In this document: in pieces, positions 61,085-64,000 of the stretch
Layout of the letters: each line of letters starts with the position of its first letter
Numbering within the stretch: position 1 is the stretch's first letter
Assembly (NCBI RefSeq): GCF_000631985.1
Contig: NZ_JFYN01000044.1
Location: forward strand, 124,001-188,000
Reading direction: 5' to 3'
Length of the DNA: 64,000 nt
DNA from: Pseudomonas sp. RIT288
GTDB taxonomy: Bacteria; Pseudomonadota; Gammaproteobacteria; Pseudomonadales; Pseudomonadaceae
The notes under the pieces: generated by a model
Told to the model about the DNA's origin: nothing
The model's database searches: none
What the model saw: only the letters and a program-made list of their open reading frames with translations
Program-made: the position numbers and the translations under genes

Positions 61085-61674
61085 GCCTGAGCGATGTGAA
61101 GCACTGGGTGTTCGACATGGACGGCACCCTGACCGTCGCGGTACATGACTTTGCGGCGATTCGCGTGGCGCTGGAGATTCCGCCCGAGGACGACATTCTC
61201 ACCCACCTTGCAGCGCTGCCTGCTGCTGAAGCCGCAGCGAAGCATGCTTGGTTGCTGGAGCATGAGCGCGATCTGGCGCTGGGTTCGAAACCGGCTGCCG
61301 GTGCGGTGGAGCTGGTGCGCGACCTGCACGGGCGTGGTTATCGGCTTGGCATCCTGACGCGCAACGCACGGGAGTTGGCGCATGTGACACTCGAAGCGAT
61401 AGGCCTGGCCGACTGCTTCGCCGTGGAAGATGTGCTGGGCCGCGATGAGGCACCACCGAAGCCGCATCCCGGCGGGTTGCTGAAACTGGCCGAAGCCTGG
61501 AACGTGCCGGCCCGCGAAATGGTGATGGTCGGGGATTACCGCTTTGATCTGGATTGCGGTCGGGCGGCCGGGACGCGGACAGTGCTGGTGAATGTGCCGG
61601 ACAATCCGTGGCCGGAGCTGACGGACTGGCATGCGCAGGATTGTGTCGAGTTGCGGCGGATGTTAGTGGATTAA
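61081..61674 (+). CDS. HAD-superfamily hydrolase (phosphatase, subfamily IA)
   Basis: Predicted phosphatase of 197 aa. Catalytic motif I is FDMDGTLT with nucleophile D12 and D14; motif II is GILTRNA; motif III lies in PPKPHPGG; motif IV is MVGDYRFDLDCG. Its start overlaps the tesB stop, so the two are co-translated. Substrate unknown; pairing with TesB suggests use of a small phosphorylated metabolite, but this is only inferred. Confidence 0.92.
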   Translation: MSLSDVKHWVFDMDGTLTVAVHDFAAIRVALEIPPEDDILTHLAALPAAEAAAKHAWLLEHERDLALGSKPAAGAVELVRDLHGRGYRLGILTRNARELAHVTLEAIGLADCFAVEDVLGRDEAPPKPHPGGLLKLAEAWNVPAREMVMVGDYRFDLDCGRAAGTRTVLVNVPDNPWPELTDWHAQDCVELRRMLVD

Positions 61675-61677
61675 GAG

Positions 61678-61747
61678 CAAAAGATCGCAGCCTGCGCCAG
61701 CTCCTACATTTGTCCTGTGTAGGAGCTGCCGCAGGCTGCTATCTTTG
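61678..61747. repeat. REP-type inverted pair (GTAGGAGCTGCCG family)
   Basis: GATCGCAGCCTGCGCCAGCT and its inverted copy with a changed end (CAGGCTGCTATC) flank about 16 bases between convergent genes. Confidence 0.84.
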
Positions 61748-61752
61748 CTTCT

Positions 61753-62703
61753 CTAATCAAACAGCGCTTTCTGCCCCTCCGGTGACGTCAACATCCCATC
61801 GCCGTCATGCCCGACCCCGGGCACTTCAACCAGCCGCTGATTTACCCCTTCCGGATGGCGGCGCAGCAGGTAGCCGAAAAACAGTTTGCCGCGTTCCAGC
61901 CGAAACGCGCCCTGTGCCTCGGCGGCGCAACTCTTGTCCAGCGCCGGATGTTGCGGGTCTATATCCTGCTGCCCCAGCAGATAAATCACTTCGCGTTTGA
62001 TGTAGCTGCTTTCAAGCTGCAGCGGCGTTTGCCCACCGGCGTACACCGGCATGTCTGCCAGACCGTACTTCCAGCGATTGAAGCCCGGGCACTGCGCGTG
62101 ATCGAACGCCACCGGCCGCTGCTCATTGAAATAAGCGTACGACGACGGATTGGCCACCACATAGCGCAGGCGAATGCCGTTGGCCTTCAGTGCCGGTTGT
62201 TCCTTGGCCAGCAGGGCGTAGCGCTGCACCACTTGTCCGCCACCGGAATGGCCGAAAATCACGATCTGCTGCACATCCGGAAACTGCTTGCGATCGCTGA
62301 CCCGGGCGACGATGGCGTCGAGTGCGGCGTAGGAACTCAGCGGCTTCGGCCCTGTGGATAACCCGCCGCCCATCCACTCGTTGCCTTTCCAGCGCAGCAA
62401 AGTGTTGGGCAGGGAGTACAGCGCGACGTCGCTTTCGTTGAGAAACTGCGGAGCGATCACCAGCGTGTGCGCCGTTTGCCCGGCCAGTTCGGTGGCGTGC
62501 TCGGCACTCTTGCGGTACGTCTCGGCGTTGCGCAGACGCCCGTGAATGACGATCAGCACCCGTTCGATTTTCTCCGGTGCCGGGCTGATGCCGACGGCCA
62601 TTTCGCCGGCCTCGAATTGCAGGCGCCCGGGGCTGATGGCATCGACGCCCGCCGCGTGCGCGTTGCCGCCGATGATCAGTAAAGCCAGAAGCCATTTACG
62701 CAT
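61753..62703 (-). CDS. Secreted alpha/beta hydrolase
   Basis: Predicted exported hydrolase of 316 aa. A signal peptide ends near GGNAHAAG (18). The nucleophile elbow is GHSGGG in QIVIFGHSGGGQVVQRYAL, preceded by VLIVIHGRLRNAETY. The catalytic serine is therefore visible; the Asp and His are less certain, with VPGVGHDGDGM a candidate for the His. Substrate unknown. It starts directly after the stop of the YpfJ gene, with no spacing, so the two share a transcript. Confidence 0.86.
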   Translation of the reverse strand: MRKWLLALLIIGGNAHAAGVDAISPGRLQFEAGEMAVGISPAPEKIERVLIVIHGRLRNAETYRKSAEHATELAGQTAHTLVIAPQFLNESDVALYSLPNTLLRWKGNEWMGGGLSTGPKPLSSYAALDAIVARVSDRKQFPDVQQIVIFGHSGGGQVVQRYALLAKEQPALKANGIRLRYVVANPSSYAYFNEQRPVAFDHAQCPGFNRWKYGLADMPVYAGGQTPLQLESSYIKREVIYLLGQQDIDPQHPALDKSCAAEAQGAFRLERGKLFFGYLLRRHPEGVNQRLVEVPGVGHDGDGMLTSPEGQKALFD

Positions 62704-63594
62704 TTACAGGTTTTTCGCCGCGAAGGTATCGCACTGGCCGACCTGGCCCTGGGCGAAACCGGTTTTGAACCAGCGCACCCTCTGCGCCGACGTGCCATGG
62801 GTAAACGAGTCCGGCACCACACGGCCCTGACCCTGTTGTTGCAGGCGATCATCACCGATGGCGTTGGCCGCGTTCAAGGCTTCTTCGATATCGCCCGGCT
62901 CCAGCCAGTTCAAACGCTTCTGCGCGTTGTAGGCCCAGACGCCGGCCAGGCAGTCGGCCTGCAATTCCTGACGCACCAGCAAACCGCCGTCGCCTTCCAT
63001 CTGCCGACCTTGCTGACGGGCCGCCTGAATTTTCGCCGAGACACCGAGCAGCGTCTGCACATGGTGGCCGACTTCGTGCGCAATCACGTAGGCCTGGGCG
63101 AAGTCGCCGGCAGCTTTGAAGCGCTGGGCCATTTCCTGAAAGAAGGCCATGTCCAGATAGACTTTCTGATCCGCCGGGCAATAGAACGGGCCGGTGGCCG
63201 AAGTCGCCAGACCGCAGGCGGAATTCACCCGGTTGCTGAACAGCACCAGGGTCGGGTCCTTATATTGGCGGCCGGCCTGCTGGAAAATCGCGCCCCAGGT
63301 GTCTTCGGTATCGCCGAGGATCGAACGCACGAATTCGGCCTGCTGATCGTTGGCCGGTGGCGCCTGACGGGTTTGTGTCGAGGCCGGTGCCGATTGCTCG
63401 GTCATTTGCCCGGTGAGCTGGCCGAGGATCTGCAACGGATCCTGCCCGGTGATCCAGCCGATGCCGACGATCAGCAGGATCGCCCCCAGGCTCAAGCCTT
63501 TGCCGCCACCGAAACGCATGCCGCCGCCACCGCCGGTATCATCGCCACGGGCATCGACGACGTTGTCACTGCGTCGGCCTTTTTTCCATAGCAT
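62704..63594 (-). CDS. Neutral zinc metallopeptidase YpfJ family
   Basis: Membrane-anchored protein of 296 aa. One transmembrane helix (about 35-52, SLGAILLIVGIGWITG) is followed by a zinc peptidase domain (PF04228). The zinc motif HEVGHH is seen in YVIAHEVGHHVQTLLG, with QELQADCLAGVWAY carrying the downstream Asp ligand. Function unclear. Start at 63594 (MLWKKGRRSDN) gives the standard N-terminus; the frame extends to 63681 with no better site. TAA and the next ATG abut. Confidence 0.9.
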   Translation of the reverse strand: MLWKKGRRSDNVVDARGDDTGGGGGMRFGGGKGLSLGAILLIVGIGWITGQDPLQILGQLTGQMTEQSAPASTQTRQAPPANDQQAEFVRSILGDTEDTWGAIFQQAGRQYKDPTLVLFSNRVNSACGLATSATGPFYCPADQKVYLDMAFFQEMAQRFKAAGDFAQAYVIAHEVGHHVQTLLGVSAKIQAARQQGRQMEGDGGLLVRQELQADCLAGVWAYNAQKRLNWLEPGDIEEALNAANAIGDDRLQQQGQGRVVPDSFTHGTSAQRVRWFKTGFAQGQVGQCDTFAAKNL

Positions 63595-63755
63595 GTGGGA
63601 ATCCTCTATCTGTACGTGGTGATGAGTGTTGCTGGTGTAGGAGTGTGGCGCCAGTCCGGTCGTCCGTCTATTGGCACACACGCAAGCAGGCCCGGCCTCG
63701 GGTCGAGAGGGCGGGCCTGTTATTGACGAGCGCGTGGGCGACTAATTCAATCCGT

Positions 63756-63859
63756 TGGCGGATTTCTCGTTTCGCACTTTGCTGGGGCCAAGAAAGTGGG
63801 CGGTTATCGGATTTCAGTTCCAGAATTCGCGCACTTTTCCTGTATTTTAGAATCCGCCA
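63756..63859. promoter_or_regulatory. Distant inverted repeat before the IclR-type gene
   Basis: TGGCGGATT (63756-63764) and AATCCGCCA (63851-63859) form a perfect 9-bp inverted pair 86 bases apart, in the 285-base gap between divergent YpfJ and IclR-type genes. The right half ends 20 bases before the ATG and sits next to TATTTTAGAAT, a possible -10. IclR proteins often use such paired sites; which gene is regulated is not known. Confidence 0.4.
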
Positions 63860-63879
63860 CTTTTCTCTGGGACTTCAAC

Positions 63880-64000
63880 ATGGCCGGCAGTCAAATCGAA
63901 CGGGTTTTCAGTGTGCTGGAAAGCCTCACCAGTGATCCGCGCGGGGTGCCGTTGCAGGCACTGGCCGAGCAGATCGAGATCCCGAAAAGTGCCGCTCACC
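63880..64000 (+). CDS. IclR-type transcriptional regulator, N-terminus only
   Basis: The first 40 residues are present: MAGSQIERVFSVLESLTSD, then PRGVPLQALAEQIEIPKSAAH. This is the start of an IclR winged helix-turn-helix, with the recognition helix EQIEIPKSAAH typical of the family. The rest, including the effector-binding domain, lies beyond the window. Divergent from the YpfJ/hydrolase pair. Confidence 0.85.
   Translation, partial: MAGSQIERVFSVLESLTSDPRGVPLQALAEQIEIPKSAAH

Noticed and set aside
12334..61747. Repeated palindromes as a CRISPR array
   Set aside because: Copies are inverted pairs scattered singly over 50 kb, not direct repeats with regular spacers.

Overview
The window is about 64 kb of GC-rich chromosome from a fluorescent-group Pseudomonas (Gammaproteobacteria). 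The evidence is protein-level similarity throughout, a gene order that matches from memory the P. aeruginosa PA3961-PA4010 segment (hrpB, fieF, amn, aidB-like, ladS, thiD, thiE, hemL, miaB, phoH, ybeY, corC, lnt, leuS, lptE, holA, sltB3, lipA, lipB, dacA, rlpA, sltB1, rodA, mrdA, rlmH, rsfS, nadD, proA), and many short intergenic palindromes typical of fluorescent-pseudomonad REP elements. I see no tRNA, rRNA, insertion sequence, prophage or CRISPR array.

Layout. 1-12.3 kb: a partial 3-methyladenine glycosylase diverges from a long plus-strand run, proA-nadD-rsfS-rlmH-mrdA-rodA-mltB-rlpA-dacA-ybeD-lipB-lipA. This joins NAD and proline synthesis, ribosome silencing, the cell-elongation machinery and lipoate synthesis, and ends at a strong terminator after lipA. 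12.5-19.7 kb: an S66 LD-carboxypeptidase, then on the minus strand leuS-lptE-holA, a small gene recognised here as arfA, and an SltB3-type transglycosylase. 19.9-30.7 kb: an unrecognised small protein and a YdcF protein on plus, then minus-strand lnt-corC-ybeY-phoH, miaB, a Sel1-repeat protein, hemL and thiE-thiD. 31-38.4 kb: the LadS hybrid sensor kinase, an AidB-like acyl-CoA dehydrogenase, AMP nucleosidase, RluE, a DUF2788 membrane protein and an Lrp-type regulator. 38.4-44 kb: a 454-base gap with a probable small RNA, a Q/N/P-rich secreted protein, FieF, a small lipoprotein and HrpB.

43.9-64 kb is more accessory. It holds a LysR regulator diverging from an aldehyde dehydrogenase that is followed by a complete NrtA/SsuA-type ABC importer (substrate unknown), an endonuclease/exonuclease/phosphatase protein, a YciC-like membrane protein, a DUF2076 protein, a NYN-domain protein next to a DEDD exonuclease, an Lrp regulator diverging from an EamA exporter, RhlE, a YhiN-type flavoprotein, a histone-deacetylase-family enzyme, a GNAT acetyltransferase, TesB with a HAD phosphatase, a YpfJ metalloprotease with an alpha/beta hydrolase, and the start of an IclR-type regulator.

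Most genes are ordinary conserved core. The points most worth following are regulatory: a 13-bp hairpin inside the 3' end of arfA, a 70-bp promoter module present twice in the aldehyde dehydrogenase/ABC locus, a perfect hairpin over the YdcF ribosome binding site, an orphan strong terminator marking a probable small RNA near 38.7 kb, and 17 REP-type palindromes including decayed and fused forms.
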